The position numbers and the translations under genes were made by a program. A DNA stretch of 64,000 bases from Ciona savignyi (taxonomy: Eukaryota > Chordata > Ascidiacea > Phlebobranchia > Cionidae). Shown piece after piece: positions 1 to 15,500 of the stretch (the first letter of the stretch is position 1; each line of letters begins with the position of its first letter). The stretch lies in the NCBI GenBank assembly GCA_000149265.1, contig CH003371.1, positions 222,282 to 286,281 on the forward strand, written 5' to 3'. The notes under the pieces were generated by a model. That model saw only the letters and a program-made list of their open reading frames with translations. It was not told where the DNA came from and searched no databases.

Positions 1-310
1 GCCGGTTCGGTGGATGTTGATGAGATGGGCGAAATTGGGGTTGCTGGTTTTGGTTGGGAGTGGCCGTGAGATGGTGTCAGCTGGTTGGGATTAGTGAGTG
101 GGGTTGATTCAGGGTTGTGGGTGGCTGTTGTCGAATAGCAACAGCAGATCAGTTTTTTTGATGGTGGGCTTGAGGTAGGCCTGACTGTTTTTGGATTTTC
201 CTTTGTGGTTGGTTGTTTGTCAGCAATGGAGTTCGCGTCTGGTTCGACTTCGAGGCAAGCAAATCGGTTCGGTGTGGTTGTTATGTGGTCGTCTTTTGGT
301 GGAAGAGCAG
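1..310 (+). other. TPR intron, 3' part
   Basis: G/T-rich sequence ahead of the first recognised exon. I see no TPR-like coding match in any frame here; an open frame starting at 205 is only an upstream extension of exon 1 through intron. Confidence 0.6.
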
Positions 311-588
311 AGCTGATCTCGCAGACTTTAGTCACGTTCAAGGACATCGGAGAGCTTCAGGAGCAGAACAAGAAGCTCCTCGCCGTGATCCGGGAGCTCA
401 GCGACAAACAGGAGCAGCAGGAGCGGGATGGAGGGGATGAGAGGAGCAAATTGATGCAGGCGGAGTTGGAGGACTTGAAAGATGAAGTGACGAGGATGCG
501 AGAGGATCGGACACGTCAATCAACGATGGTGGAGGCGATAGTGAGGCAGAGGGATATGTACAGAGTCCTTCTTGCACATAACCCACAG
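311..588 (+). CDS. TPR: TPR exon 1 of window
   Basis: Encodes ELISQTLVTFKDIGELQ through IVRQRDMYRVLLAHNPQ, matching the vertebrate TPR segment ending in IVRQRDMYRILL. Donor CAG/GTGAGG, phase 0. The acceptor is chosen at 309-310 (AG), with 312 as an alternative, because homology extends to the ISQTLV segment. Confidence 0.93.
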
Positions 589-3500
589 GTGAGGAAAAGC
601 CACTATTCGTTTATAAGTGCCTTTTGCTGAAGTTTATTGTATGCTTATTATTGGACTGATTAGGGTTTATTGTATGCTTATTGTATATTGTGTAAGTGCT
701 ATGTGCCTTTTGTTTTAATTGATTTATCTCTGAAGCTTTAATGAAGCACTATCGTTGAAGCACTTTGAAAGCTAATTCTCTACGCCATATTTTGAGCAAC
801 TTAACATGGGAATAGGTTAAGTGTGTGTTGTTAATTACCCTCTCATTTTGGATTTTCCATATTAAAATCACTTTATTTTTTGGAATAAATCATTATTTTG
901 AATATAGAGTTCACAGGTTAGTGAGTTAAAGTGTCAGCAGTCCGCTAAAGGGTATGGTAATCTGTTTTAAAATCAGCCGCTAACTAGTCGGTTGTGTCTA
1001 TGAGCAAAGCAATATGCAGACATCGCGTTGGTCAGTAAAGGGTTGAACCAAAACTGTGGCAACATCTGAATCAAATACAATGCACTGCAAACTCTGCAGT
1101 AACCCTACAGTTGGAATAAGATAATATGTCGATTGACAATTTTTTGATTCATATATATGGAAAAAGATGAGTATCTAATCAAATTTGATATTTAAATAAA
1201 AAATTTCCATAACAGAGCGGATTGCCACCAAGTATGCTTGCGAGTCCGTCAATAATCTCCGACCACTCGATGGTTACAACTCCTCCCAAGGCTACGGGAG
1301 CAGCTCCGGATGCAGGCTCCCCACTCGTCACCAAGAAAGCTCTTCTTCAGCTCCAAGAGGAATTCCAGGAGCACAAGAGTGATGTCCTCGCAAACAACAA
1401 GTGAGAAACTTGTGTTTTTTATCACTCTCTCAACATATTGTATTTTGTGGCATATTGTAATAGGCCCAGGAATTGACAAATTGCATAACCAAACTTTGCG
1501 TAACTCTCTTAACATAGACCACAAAATAACGGTTGGTCATCGGTCATTTGACCGGCACTTGAGCTATCATGACCGGCGCTTTAGACCTGTTCCTTAAATT
1601 AAGTAGAACCCATTTATTCGCTGGGTTTAGGCAATATCTGTTAAGTGCCCTGCCCAAGGACACAACCAACTTTCTAGCGACCAATTTTGAACCTGCAACA
1701 TTTCAGTTGAAAGGCGTTGTGCTAAACCACAAGACTAACCGGTCGGAATATTACCTTAACAGGGTATACGAGGATAAACAAGAGGTGTTGCAAACCAAGT
1801 TATCTGATGAACAAATGAAAAATGCAAAACTAGAAGCTCAACTTGACTTCTGTAAGGAACGATTCGAAATGGTCAAGAAAAATGAAGGAAGTTCCAAAAA
1901 GGTTTGTAACCTGCTAACCAAGAAATCCATTTTTTTGTGCTTATGCAATTGCTCTTCAAGAAATATTTTTATTGACTTGTCTTCTAATAATAAAGCCTAC
2001 ATGATTAAGAAAGTAAACCCACAGTTTCTGTATCTTTGAGTATGTATGTGTTTCAGATTTCTTTCCACAATTTATATTTATTCAGTATCAGTAGTATTGA
2101 ATTTGTTATTACCGGATTTCTAGTAAAAGATTAATTTACTTGGTTAATTTTTGGTTAATTTACATTAAATCCATGATTTGTTTACAGTGACCAACTTTTG
2201 TTTAAAAATGCGCAATTTAAAAGATCCTTTGTTAAGGGGTTTATAACCTGCTACCGTCATTTTTCAGGGCTTCCACACATAGTCGGGAATAGGAAATGCT
2301 ATTTTAGTGCTTTATGTGTAAAGACGAATTATTTAAAAAGAACTTTTGTGGAGGTGTCAAAATTGTCCTTTAAACCTTCTTCCACTTTCAAAGGTTGCCT
2401 TCTACATATTGTTAGGAAAAATTCCCAACACTTTTTAACAAGAGACGCATTCTAGGGCAATTTAATGTTGAAAAAACATTTGGCGCGCCTGCCTGCCTTC
2501 AGCATATTGTCAGGGAAAGTTCTAACACTTTTTAACACCCCAATCGACTAAAAGGAGATTAAACAATAACTTTAGAGTCCGAAACTTTAGGTTTAACTAA
2601 TCTTAACTCAACAAATAGCTTTTCAACAAGACAAACTTTAGCATTTTCGACAAGAAATTTTTAAGAATTTTTATTTTGAATGAGCCAATGTCAAAAGAGA
2701 CAAATTTGTACATCTCGTTTTTAAAGGGTTTTAAAACTAATCTAAAACTCAAGGAATGCGACGCTCTGAGAGAAAAGAACAAGCAGCTCTACAGCTACAC
2801 GCAACAGCACGAACGCACAATCAACAATCTCACCACTGAGCTCAACTCTGTACAGCAACTCGCAAACAAGTTCCAGGTAAGATGGTGGTGTTGTGTTGTG
2901 TGTCTTCTATCAATAACCTTAACTTAAGCATGGTTAGTTTAGTTTATTCTCCTTGATCTAAACCAGTGTTTCTCGATCTTTTTGACCTTGTAGCGCACCC
3001 GAGACCAATTAAGAAACGAACGGGCGCACTTTGCACGGGGAGTCAAAACAATATGCTAAATACTCAAACAATTTAGGAAAAATATGGAAGACTAGACACT
3101 AACCATTTAGTACTTTATGATCTATGCACAATCAAGTGTGGCGCACCTAGCTAAACCCTGTGGCGCACCATTTAAGAAGCACTGATCTAAACAGTAGTCA
3201 GAAAGGCACATACCTAAAATTAAAAGTGGGGAAATAAGAAAAAATGCGATGATCATTAAACTATGATATTGTTACATGTTAAAATAAATTTAAAAAAGGC
3301 AACCATAAAACTTCATAATTTGTAGTTTTTTTCGGGTTTTCCTACAATTTTTAAATAAATTATCCTCTGATAGGTGCATGACAAACAAACCACCTTATAT
3401 CTCTAATACAAGCAATCAAATATAACTATTTTGGAAAAAAATAATATTTATATGCACCAAGTAAATAATATATGTAAGGCTTTCCACGCTAAGTGATATC

Positions 3501-6500
3501 TTCTGATGCAGGCACGTTCCGATTCCGTCAAAAGTCTCCTTGACATCAGCAAGCGAGCAGAGGACAGACTCACCGCTGAGAACCAGTCGTTGCAGAGAGA
3601 GCAAGGAAATCTGTCAGTTCTGCTCGGCAATCTGCAGAAGATGCAACAAAGCATGGAAGTCCAGGCTTTTGAGGTGATTTGAGTTTGTATGGAAAGCATG
3701 GTGGTCGGTTGTGGGTTATCAGCCTGATGGTTTTGTTATCGCAACCAGCTTTTCAACTGTTCGGACTTAACTAGTGGCGGTTACTTTACACTCTGCCTTG
3801 GCCATGAGCATTGCAACCAACTTTTTTTAATCTAGTAGCATTTATCCTTGTGCGATAACATATATTGTTTCTTTTTGAACAAAAAGTTATAATGAAGTCC
3901 CTAATCGTGTATAGCACGTAACAAAACTTTTGCCACCTGACTGTGGGCACGAGGTATTTGATCGTGGACAGTACAGGTTTTGATTGTAGTTCATACCCCT
4001 AGTATTTTTTTCACCTGGAATAAACACGAATGTCCTTTTCACTGCAACAAACCAATATAACATGTAGTAAGGACTTAATGACTTCAACAAAACAAAAGGA
4101 TTAGGTGGGATAGAAAATTTATGTTTTAAACAGTAAGTTGAAAAAAAAAACACAAGTGGGATTATTACACAGATAGAACCTAGGGTAATGTTGGGTTCTA
4201 AATTGAAGGAACATGTGAATTGTACACATCACACTGCGATAGCTGGGGTAACCCGACGGTCGGCGCGAGGTGATCTGACGATTGCACATGTATTACACCC
4301 CTTGGTTTTCTCATTCTCGGGGATAAACATGAATATCCTAACCCATCCTATCCTAGTCAGATTACCTTATTGCAATGCTCCCTCCCAGGTGAGATCGCAA
4401 CTTCACAGTAGGTTGGAGGCGCAGGATCGGGTGTTGATTGTTTTGAAACAGAAGATCAATGACCTCACACAAGAGAAGCAGGATGCCATGCAGGTGGAGA
4501 GGAATAGTTTTACACCAGTACCTTTTAAACTTTTTTATTCGCGCCCCCCTTAACATTTGTCATTTATGCTCATGCCTCACCTATCCTTTAAAAATCAAAT
4601 TGGCAACACACATTGAAAATCTGCTGCGTTCATTAGACCTTTCACGCCCCCAGTTTAAGAATCCCTCTTCTACATAAAGGCATAACCAAAAGGTTGCTAT
4701 GCTGCATATTTTTCTTTGACTTTTAAGTCTAATAATATTAATTTCAACTTTCCAGTTTCTCTTTTATTTTGATACAACCTGGCGGCTATACCCTCGCTAA
4801 ATAATTGGTAGGATCATCAATGTTCTGTGTTTTTTGCCATCATTATACTGTTTCCAAATTTTTAAAAAGGGGGCTGCTTCGTGTTTTCATTGTTATAAAA
4901 CTAAACTAAACACCCTTGCTTTTTAAATAGCACCCCTTTTATAAACTTAGGAGTGAAAACCTTTACCCTTGCATTCAAAATTATACTTTTTATTTAAACT
5001 TAAAATCTAAGCAATTTTAAATTAAACGTACCGATTCAAACTGAATATCTAACAATATAACATTGTGCACTAATGCACCTGTGAAAAAATATAGTAAATG
5101 TTAACTTATCTTTTTTAACGGGCATTATAAATTGTAAAAATTCCAATATATAATAAAAATAATACAGCCGTTCAGTCAATCTGTTATCTTAGATCCACAA
5201 CACAAGGCGTTAAAGCACAAAATTTGTTAACATTTTTCATTAAATTATATCTTTGGTTCCGCTAAGTAACTAATACATAAATCTTAAGTAACCTGCCCAT
5301 TCATTGCCAAAAATCCATCAAATTTTGGGAGAGTAAGAATTCACTTGCATGTCAAAGCTCATACGAGTAACGCGAGTAAATCATTTACTGCAACCGATTT
5401 TTTATGATGCTTCTGTAAGAATTATAGACTTCAGTATTCGTACGAGCCATGTGTATAATAAAAACGGTTGTGATAAACGCTAGTTAGTTGTTTTATTTTG
5501 AAAAGTAAGTTCTCACTTACACGGCGTGCATCACGCAAGTAAACATGCGAGTGTTACTCCCGTTACTCGTGCAGACTTTTGGCCCTGCCATTATATGACA
5601 CCCCCCCTATTTTTGTTTATTCAGGGCATGGAAAAGCAGCTTCAAGTGTTGCAGAAAAACCTCGAAGGTGAGAAGATGAAGGGAGACAAATTGTCCACCG
5701 ACCTGAAGCAGTTGAAATTGGATCTGGAAACACTGGAACAGGATAAACAAGAGGTGCAGACCAAACTACAAATCGCAGAGGAAAGGTTGTCCAGTTTGGG
5801 AGGAAAGGTAAGTTGCCGGTAAAATGGTGACTATCTGGTGTATTGACATATAGGGAATGTGTGGAAATGAGTGGAACATCAATAAAACAGCAAATGTTAA
5901 GTGACTAGTTGTTTTTTGCATACATATACCGGAATTGTCTGCAAAATTCAAGTTTATTCACTATTTTTTTGGAAAAATTACTGATGAAAGAAACTGTACA
6001 AAATTGTATTTGCACACAAAATGAAATGCAAATTAGTTTATTGTTTTTTTTCACTAAAATTCCTCCCTTTTTCTTTATTTTCTTGCAACCAAATGAACTA
6101 ACTCGGTCTGTAAATAAAAAAAACCTTACCAACAACATCGTGAAAATTGACCTAACTTTACCAAGATTACCAAGACCTGAAGAGTCAAATTTTTCTAATA
6201 AAACAAATAAAATTGAAAACAAGTTCTTAAGATTAAAATAAATTCCTCCAGGAAACTGATGATGATCCAGGCAGCTCTTCCATCCTCCAATTACGAAGAG
6301 AGATCAAAGAGAAGTCGGATGAAATTATCAGTCTCAACACGAGGTTGGAGAAAGCTCGTCACCATGTTGATCACTACAGGGAGGTTTCCGCTGCAGCTGA
6401 GGAAACAGTTAAACAGGTTTGAACCGGTTCTAACTTGTTTTAAGACAAGTCAGTTGACAGGATAAAACTGGCTTTAAATAGTTGAAACTGTAAAGTAACA

Positions 6501-9500
6501 GTTTTAAACAGGTTTGGACCGGTAAAAACTGGTTGTAAAGCGTTGTGATGAAAAGGATAAAACTGGTTCTAACTGGTTGTAAGGCATGGTAATAAACAAG
6601 ATGAAACTGGTTCTAACTTGTTGTAAGGCATGGTGATGAACAGGATGAAACTGGTTTTAACTGGTTGTAAGGCATGGTGATAAACAGGATGAAACCGGTT
6701 CTGACTAGTTGTAGGGCATGTTGATAAATAAGTTGATACAGATCCCAATAGTTGAAACTGTAAAGTGATAGTAAACAGCTTGGAACTGGTTCTAAATAGT
6801 TGTAAGGGATGTTAAAATGGTTCTAATTTGTTTTAAGGCATTGTGGCAGTTTGGGACTTGTTCTTACCTGGTTGTAAATGATGTTAAACTGGTTCTCACT
6901 TGTTATACCTGATTATAAATGACATTTAACAGGTTTAAACAGTCTGGAACTGGTTCTATAATTTGTTTTTAATGGTGTTGAAATTAATGCTAAAACTGTT
7001 TTTTTAACATACTAATTTTAAACATAACAATATTTCTAAAAATAATAATGTTAATAATGTTTTCTTAATAATAATCAATTCCATAATAATGTTTTCTTAA
7101 ACATAATAATGTTTTAATCTTTATATACTGTTTTAACCCTCTCTCCCCTCAGGCATCTGAAACAAACAAGGAATTGATCGACACGCTACAGAACCGTCTA
7201 GAACAATCAAGCGAAACGCAAACCAAGCTTGAGCAGGAGGTCGCCAAGTTGCAGGAAGAGAATCAGTCGCTCAAGAATGAAAAATACAAAGTCACAGGTA
7301 GGAAAAAGTAATGCTTTAAAAAATTCAAATCCTTATAAATTCGAATCTCAAAGATTCGAAATTCTATACTGTGCATCCCTTGTCACAGGTGAATATGCTA
7401 ATTTTTTCTTAAGATATTTTGTTCTAACTGCTTCCCTGCATTGTTAGAATATGGTGCTTTCATTTGACTCTGTGAGTTAGGTCATGTGTTTTTCTGTATA
7501 AGATATATATACTTTATTTTTGTTCTTTATATCGTAGCCTATTTTTACACTGCACATACAAAGACCTCTTTGTATTCCCTTTCCCAAGGACACCATGGAC
7601 TAGCTAGCAGCTGGTCTGTTGCAAGTCTATCGATTCAGAGAATCCCTTCAAAAAATATTTGATATTGCATGAATAAACCAATTGGACTTGTGGTGGTCAT
7701 GGGGAAAAGTTGCATGGTTTAATACCACCACTATGCATATTTACACCATACTCTACCACCTTTGCTAAGGCAACAAGCTTACATATACAATGTTAGTTCT
7801 ATACCAGGGGTGAGCAACTTCTTTAGTAAGGGACCAGATGTGGGAAAATGAAGTTCCTGGTGGACCGCATTATTACATGAATAGTATTCAATATCCTAAT
7901 TACAGGGTATGTTTAGATACAGTCAGCGGACTACCCTTCACAGGGTATGGTTATATATTGTCTGCGGGTGGACCTGTAACAGGGTATGGTTAGATACAGT
8001 CTGCGGGCCAACCCTTTACAGGGAATGGTTAGATACAGTCTGCGGGCCGGTCTAAATCCTTTCACGGGCCGTATGTTGCTCATGTCTGTTCTATACCAAA
8101 CATAAAGAGTAGCAAGGAAAGCCTGACTCCTGGCATACAGTAGCCTGACTACGCTGCTGGCATACACAATAATCACCTTTCTCCACCCACACAGGTGAAG
8201 TGGAACGACAAACAGCTGATCTGCGGACACAATTAGTCTCAGTGCAGACTCAGCTTGAATCATCTATGAGGAGAACAACTGAAGCTATAACAAATGAGCA
8301 AATAGCCAGGGAGGATCTTAATGCCCAGGTACGCAGTGTTATACCTTATACCCAAAGTTGTGTGGCCAAAGCCATTAAATTGTGTTGCAGGAAACTGTTT
8401 CTTTGAACAACCAATTGTATAAAAAATTTACCATCAAATTTTTCATGTTTATAGTTTTTGATAATTTATTATTTTTTTTTAACCAAGCCAAGTTTTGAAC
8501 CCATATTGAGTTTGTCACTAGCACCGTTTTGTATGGAAGTCGGTATATGTATCGGTCTTGTTTACCGTTCTGCCACACAACCGTACTAAATATTTTTGTT
8601 TGGAGAGGTTACATTCAAACAAGCAATTGTTTTCCAGGTGGCCAAAGCGGAGGAGGCGAACGATAATTACCAGCGTGAGATGATTCTCCATGCAAGTGCT
8701 ATGAAGGAATTAATGCAACTCAAGGTAATTCAAATTTGTCATGATGGATTAACCACACCAACTAGAGCTGGGCGTAATTACGAAATTACGTTCAGTACCG
8801 TAATGCGGTTTGTTTACTCGTTTTAGTATTTGTTTCAACTCAGAAAGTTTTGTTTAAACTTTAAGTTTCTATATTGAAGTTTAAACTTTATTCTCTTTGT
8901 CTACCATCAAAATGCATCCAAAAACACACAAATTTTTGGTTGTTTGTTCGAATAACAATGTCGTGATTATAATACAAAAATTTGGAATTACGTAACTCAG
9001 CTGGCGTAATACCATAATATATAGTTGATCAAATATGCCAAGCTCTAGTACCAACTACTAATTTCCACTGGTATGTCCCTACCACGAGATATTTATCAGA
9101 TATTTTGATTAAATCATTTAACAGCTGACAGGAAGTGGTAAGTCTGTGTTAAAATAAGTGAGAAAAAATATCAAGCTTTAAACTTTAGCTCTCTTATTTG
9201 CAATTTTTAATTTTCGGTCTTTATTTATGTGTAAACTTGTCTCTTTTGGCCAAAGTAAAACGGATTTAAGATTTGAGGGTAATATGTAAATCATGGGGGC
9301 AACAAGGGTATTATAACACAATACATTCAATTGTCAAATTAACTTGTACCTCGAATAACCAGAGCTATTGCGGTGTCTCTGCATAAAAGGCAGTTGATGA
9401 TTAATCAACTTTTTAAAGCAACATTGCAAATTGATGAAAATTGATTCAAATAAATATTGTTAAATCTGGCCTCTTGTTTGCAAGAAACATGTGAGTTTAT

Positions 9501-12500
9501 CTTAAAAGCAATTTTATTACGTAGATCGATAAGTGGTATAAAATCCTAGTTCGTGTATGTTTAATGGCAAATAAGGGATTAATAACTAAACAATCGCGAA
9601 AAACACTGCAAGTGATTAATGGCGTTACCAGAAAGAACAATGACATCAAAAATTAAAATAATTCCATGGGGACTGGTGTCATTTGGATATCAACTATACA
9701 TCTTAGGAGCGGGTGAAAGCCAGCACATCGGATCGTGAAGAGTTACAGTTGGAGAGGAGCAATCTGGAGCAGCTGATCAAGGAGAAAGAAGAATCGTGGA
9801 AACTTGTGGAGGAAAAACTCACTAATGAAAACCAGCAGTATATTACACGAGTACAAGGTGTGTTAAACAAAAAAGCTTTCCATACTTTCGTATATATGAG
9901 ACATTACTTCAGTATTTATGACGCAGTAGAACATTATTTCCGCATATATGACACAATAGAAAGAGAATATCTGATATCATAATTCTTTTTATAAAAAAAT
10001 ATGATTAATAATTAACAGGTTTTATTAATTAATTCGAGACTATGAGTTCTTTTTGTTTGTTTAGAATAAGAGTTTTGTTTAATGAGACAACGCCCAATAA
10101 GTTGCTTGCACAAGGATGCAACTGACAAGCAAGTGTCTGGTTTTAATTCACCAGCTTTCTGCCCATGGTCCGACACTTTACCCTTGTGCTAATCAGCCAG
10201 GCAATGAGAAACTAACAGTAGACAACATAAATTCAATTTTGCTGAAACCCTTAGAAATCGAGCAACAAAACGAGACGCTCCACTCGCAAATCCAACTCAT
10301 GAGTGGCCAGATGGTGGAGCTGCAGAGCAAAGCATCGAAGCCAGCTTCCCCTCAGAAGTTGTACCCGTCGCGTGACCCCATCGCCGTTGCCACTGCCGCA
10401 GCAGCCGAGACGGGCGGCACGTCAAACCAGCAGTTGTTGGACGTCATCAAGTTTCTGCGCAGGGAGAAGGAAATCTCGGAGACAAAATACGAGGTAAGAG
10501 GTGGAAAAACAAGGCCATGAAATTGAAATTTTTAGGAACTTGATGTATAAAATGGAGATTTTTAGGAACTTGATGTATAAAATGGGGATTTTTAGGAACT
10601 TGATTTTTTAGGAATTTGATGAATGGAAAACAGACTGAAAAGAAACTATTGCACTTTTAAACAATTCTCTGAACAAATTGCTCTTAAGATCATTACCCTT
10701 CTCTCCCATACCTATATTCTTGAAGTTCCTATTTTTTATTAGTGTTGCGCTTACCATATACTCCTGTTAGCAACTATAATAGTTGTTGGGCCAAAATAGG
10801 TTTACAGGTGTGTCACGTGCCGCAGTAGTAACCATTCCATCTATAGCTGGTGAAAGCTGAAGTGTTGAGGTACAAGCAGCAATTGCATCATTCTGATGAG
10901 CAGATCAAACAGATTCAAACAGATTTGGCAGCCGAGCAATCTAAAGTTCAGGTTGGTTAAGTGGATGATTTTATCTTCATGGCTTTTGTCGGGAAACACT
11001 AAAAGGAGGGAAAGAGGGAAACTTTTCACTAAAATTCTGGAAACTAATTTAAACCCTCCCCTGAACATTAATCTCGACTACAGAACTAACCAACTCCAAC
11101 CCCATGTTTAAAACTAACTCTAATGTCACAATTAATGTGCGGTTTCCCTCCTTCCCGCTTTCCCTCCTTTTAGTTTTCCCTTTTGTCTCCTTGTGCTTTC
11201 AGTCGAGTTGTCTTAGTGGTGTTGCTATGTTTTCTTGAATCAGGCGAGTTGGGTTAAAAATAGGATCGTAACTTGCTAGACACCTCATACTCACCATTTT
11301 TTTCCAGAAGCTTTACTAGTGTAAAGAGGGTGAATTTATTTATAGCCTTCTGTCGTTGAAACTATAACAGTTTGTAGATTTATTTTCGAACTGTATGTAA
11401 CACATTTTAATTTTGGCTTTAATCAACTTCTTCTGTTCTGTTCTATTTTTAACATAGATATCACACTAAATAATAAATCGAACACAGGTCTTGAAATTGC
11501 AGAAATTTGCTGAAACCATAACAGTTTGTAAATTATAAATATTTTCCTTGGTTTGTCTAAAAATTCCTCATCAATTATTGATTTATATTTATTCATACTC
11601 ACAATTCAATTTTTTTTTTCAATCGTCTTTCCAAATTTTTCAAAAAGTTTTTCAACAATTTTTCAACGTTTATTTTCTCTTCCAACTTCCAGGAGCAGTT
11701 GGGTCAACTCTCGGAGCTCGCGACCTTGAAACGCGAGGTCAGCAACCTTCGGATGGTGGAGGAGAACAATAAGAAGCTTCGGGAGGAGAGGGATCAACTC
11801 GATGCCGATCTCAGAGCATCCAATGCAAGGATGACGAGCCTCCAAGCTGATCTGGCTCCGTTGCAGACGAAGAATCGGGAAATTTCAGCTCAATGCTCAG
11901 CACTGCAGGTTCGCTTTCATCTGTGTTATTGAAACTTTTATAATTTTCGCTTTTTTTCAACTATATTCTCTATTTTTTATAATTATATTCTCTATTATTT
12001 ATAACTTTGTTCTCTTTTTTAAAAGTTTATTATATTTTTTAAAACTTTCTGCTCTGTTTTATAATTTTCTTTACTTTTTTCTACCTTTCTTATTTTTTTT
12101 ATCACTTTTTTTTCTATTTTTTTATTTTCTTATATTTTTATAACACCTGTTTTTTAATTTTTTCTTTATTTTCTCAACTTTTAAACTTCTTTATTTTCTT
12201 TGGTCATATATTAAAAACTTTTTTTTTTAAATTGCCAAAAATAAAAGTAGTTCTTGATTATGCTGGGTAATTTCAAGACCTATGTTCTATTTATCATGAA
12301 GTATGATATCTACGTTAAAATGGAACAGAAGCAGTGGATCAAAGCTAAAATTTACACGTTTTACATGCAGTCCGAAAAGAAAACAATTGCCGATGAAGCC
12401 ACTAGATGGAAGGAGAGAGTGCAGCAGATGACGCAATCGCCACGGCGACAAGACCCAGAGGAATACCGCAAACTGATGACAGAAAAGTCGAATCTCGCCA

Positions 12501-15500
12501 AGAACTTAGACACTGCCAATGCGGAGCTATCAGAGATAAAGTGAGTGATAAGTACCAACATTTGTTTTTATGGTTTTAATATACCTCCATCTCCTATTAT
12601 ATTTTAATATTCCAACGCTTTTACTTTATGGAAAGAAAATAAGGCCAGTATAATCCGAAAATAAAATTTTAATTTGGTTAATAAAATCATTATTTACTTC
12701 TTAGCCCCAAAAGGCGCCACCATTGTCTTATTTTCCTAGACCGTTTCTTTATATTGCCCTACAACTACAACTAATAATGGTTAGGCTGCATTAATCTGGT
12801 CTATACACACGACACTTCAATATCATTGATTGATGTGTGTGAAAGTGGTAGGTTTAAATGTGTGAATTATACAACCTTGCCCCGAAAATGGAATTTCAGT
12901 GGCCCATAAGGGTGTGTTTAATAGATAAATATGTTCTTTGTATTTTCTGTAGTGCTGAATATTACATTAAAGGACTTATCCATGATTATTGTGAATATTG
13001 TGGAACTACCTCTTGACCAGCGGTTTATAAACTTTTTTTTTTAATTCACAGCGAACCCCTTACCATTTTTTTAATGTTTGGCGGAATAGTGAAGACTAAA
13101 AAATTAAGCGATTACAACCACAAAATCAGTGTTCCATATATTGAAAAATAGGGCTACGCATCTTTCGTAGACCTTCTAAAAGTGCTTCACGGACCTTAAA
13201 AGGTCTGCGGAACACACTTTGGGAGCCACTGCACTTGACCAACGTACAGGTTATACCACTTGTACTTACACCCCAGGTCTGAGTGCTCTGCGTTGAAAGG
13301 ACAGCTCCGTAACCTACAGACCACGGTTCAAACCAGCAAGTCGAACACAGCAATCCTCGAAAACCAGGCCGCATCGCAGGAAGGGGAGATCAAGAAATTG
13401 AAGGAAGATGCAGCAAAGCAGCTGCAGACTATGAGCAAGGTGGGTACAGAATACAGATGACAAGAATTGTATATGCAGGGCCAAAAATCCACACGAGTAA
13501 CGCAAGAAATACTCTTGATTACTTGTGTGAGCTTCAACGAGCAAGTAAATTATTATTTGGCCGAAATTTGATGTTTTTTGACTTGTATATGGCATAGATT
13601 ATTAAAATTTTATTCATGTCAATAAACGAGTCACCAGGGCCGTTAACATATGAGCAATTGTCAGATTATCCTCATACCAAGAATTGTATATGCAGGGCTA
13701 AATATCTACAGAAGTAAGGCAAGTAATACTCGCGTGACGCACGCCGTGCGTCTTACTTTTTCCATATAAAAACTAATTAACAGCGTTTACCATGACCGTT
13801 TTCTATTCAACTTGAGTATAACATTTTTATAATACACATGGCGAGTCCGATTACTGGAGTCTATAATACTTACAGCATCATCAATTTAAGATTGTTATAA
13901 TACCGGATTTAAATAGTTGTTATGTCATACAAACTACAGTTACAAGCCATGTTTACTCCCTTTACTCGCTCGAGAGATTTACTCTCGTTACTTAAGTGAG
14001 CTTCCATCGAGTGAGCGAGTTTTTTTTTATTGGCCGAAATTTGATGAATTTTTGGCCCTGTATATGGAAATAGAATAAGTTTTATCTCTGTCAGTAAACA
14101 GTCACCAGTGTCGTTAACACATGGGCAATTGTCAGATTACTTTTCCCGCACTGTCGGGTTAGCAGAGTTATTGCAGTGTGTTAATGATTAAGAAGTTTCT
14201 TTCAGTACAACCATTATTGACAGTGTTCCCCCCAAAAAAAAGATTTTTGAGGTCTGTAATGTAAACAACCACTTAGTTTAAAAATCCTCATAGATTCGTA
14301 AAGTCGGGCGCAAGTTTAAACTTCAATATGAAGATCTTCTCAGCAAGCAGCAGAAGGTTGGGAACCATTGTTATTCAGTTGGTTTATCTTTGTACTTTGT
14401 TTTTAATCGAGGCGAAAAGATTTTTATGATGTTAAGCTGTAAAAGTCCAGTAATGGGATTCTGGAGGTTCGGATGGGTACGGTCGAACCCGTTCTTGGAA
14501 CATTGGGATAATCACCGATCCGATTCTTGCTTTCTTAGAGACATTAGACCTTTCAGGGAACCTGTTGCTAGTAAGTACGATACAAAAAACCTGTTAAAAT
14601 ATTGAATCCTATCACTGGGCACGTCCCTTTAAAATTACAGAATCAGTTTATACTTTTAAAGCAATGTTTTTAAAGGTAAAAGTTTAAAAATGCGCTTTAA
14701 CATAGATTTAACGAGTTGCCTGAAACCAAATGAATAGCGTATATACAGGGGCGGCGAGTTCCGGGGTTGCGGGGTTGCCAGGCAACCCTTGAAATTTGGA
14801 GGCTAAAGTTTGATAATTAAAAAAAAAACGTTTTTGAACGTTTTAAATATTTTCGTTAACTTCATGTCTTTTACGCTAGTCTACTTATAACCGTTACCGC
14901 GTTCATTATTAGTTCGTAAGGTTACTTTACCGACCACATTTAATTTGTCGTAATTGCGTTGTTTCTATTTAACGCATTGTGTGCCAGCAACAAAACAGAT
15001 AAGCATAGTTAGTTAATAAACTTAAATTATACATAACACCATTCACACATCGATTGTTTGATTGTCTACGTAATAAAAGCAACCATTCACACGTCGATTG
15101 TTTGATTGTCAACGTAATATAAGCAACCATTCACACGTTGATTGTTTGATTTTTAACTCAATATTACTTATTATAACCAAAGTTGTACTACGTATTCCGT
15201 AACTTAGCCGTTTAAAAAAAAAGCATCGCATAAATAAACAGAATCATAATAACCTATTAATAATAATTATTGATAGAACAAATCGCACAACGGTCGTTTA
15301 AACCAATTCTAGAAATATTTATATCTCGAAGTCTGAACCTTGACTAAATTACGCTTTTTCAAAATGTTGCAATTATAGTAAGCAACCACAACTCGTGGCG
15401 GTATTTGTTCCTATGATCGGCGGGTTATCGAAGAGTGCAGATTAGGGTTGACCTTTTAAGGGCATGTAAATAAAGGTGACGCAGAAAGCGGAAAGGAAAC

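Noticed and set aside
4188..4388. Coding frame ahead of TPR exon 6
   Set aside because: It is SINE sequence read through in frame; homology starts only at the acceptor 4388.
7931..8263. Minus-strand 110-residue ORF
   Set aside because: It is a translation of the internal tandem repeats of the hAT-like element at 7805-8088.
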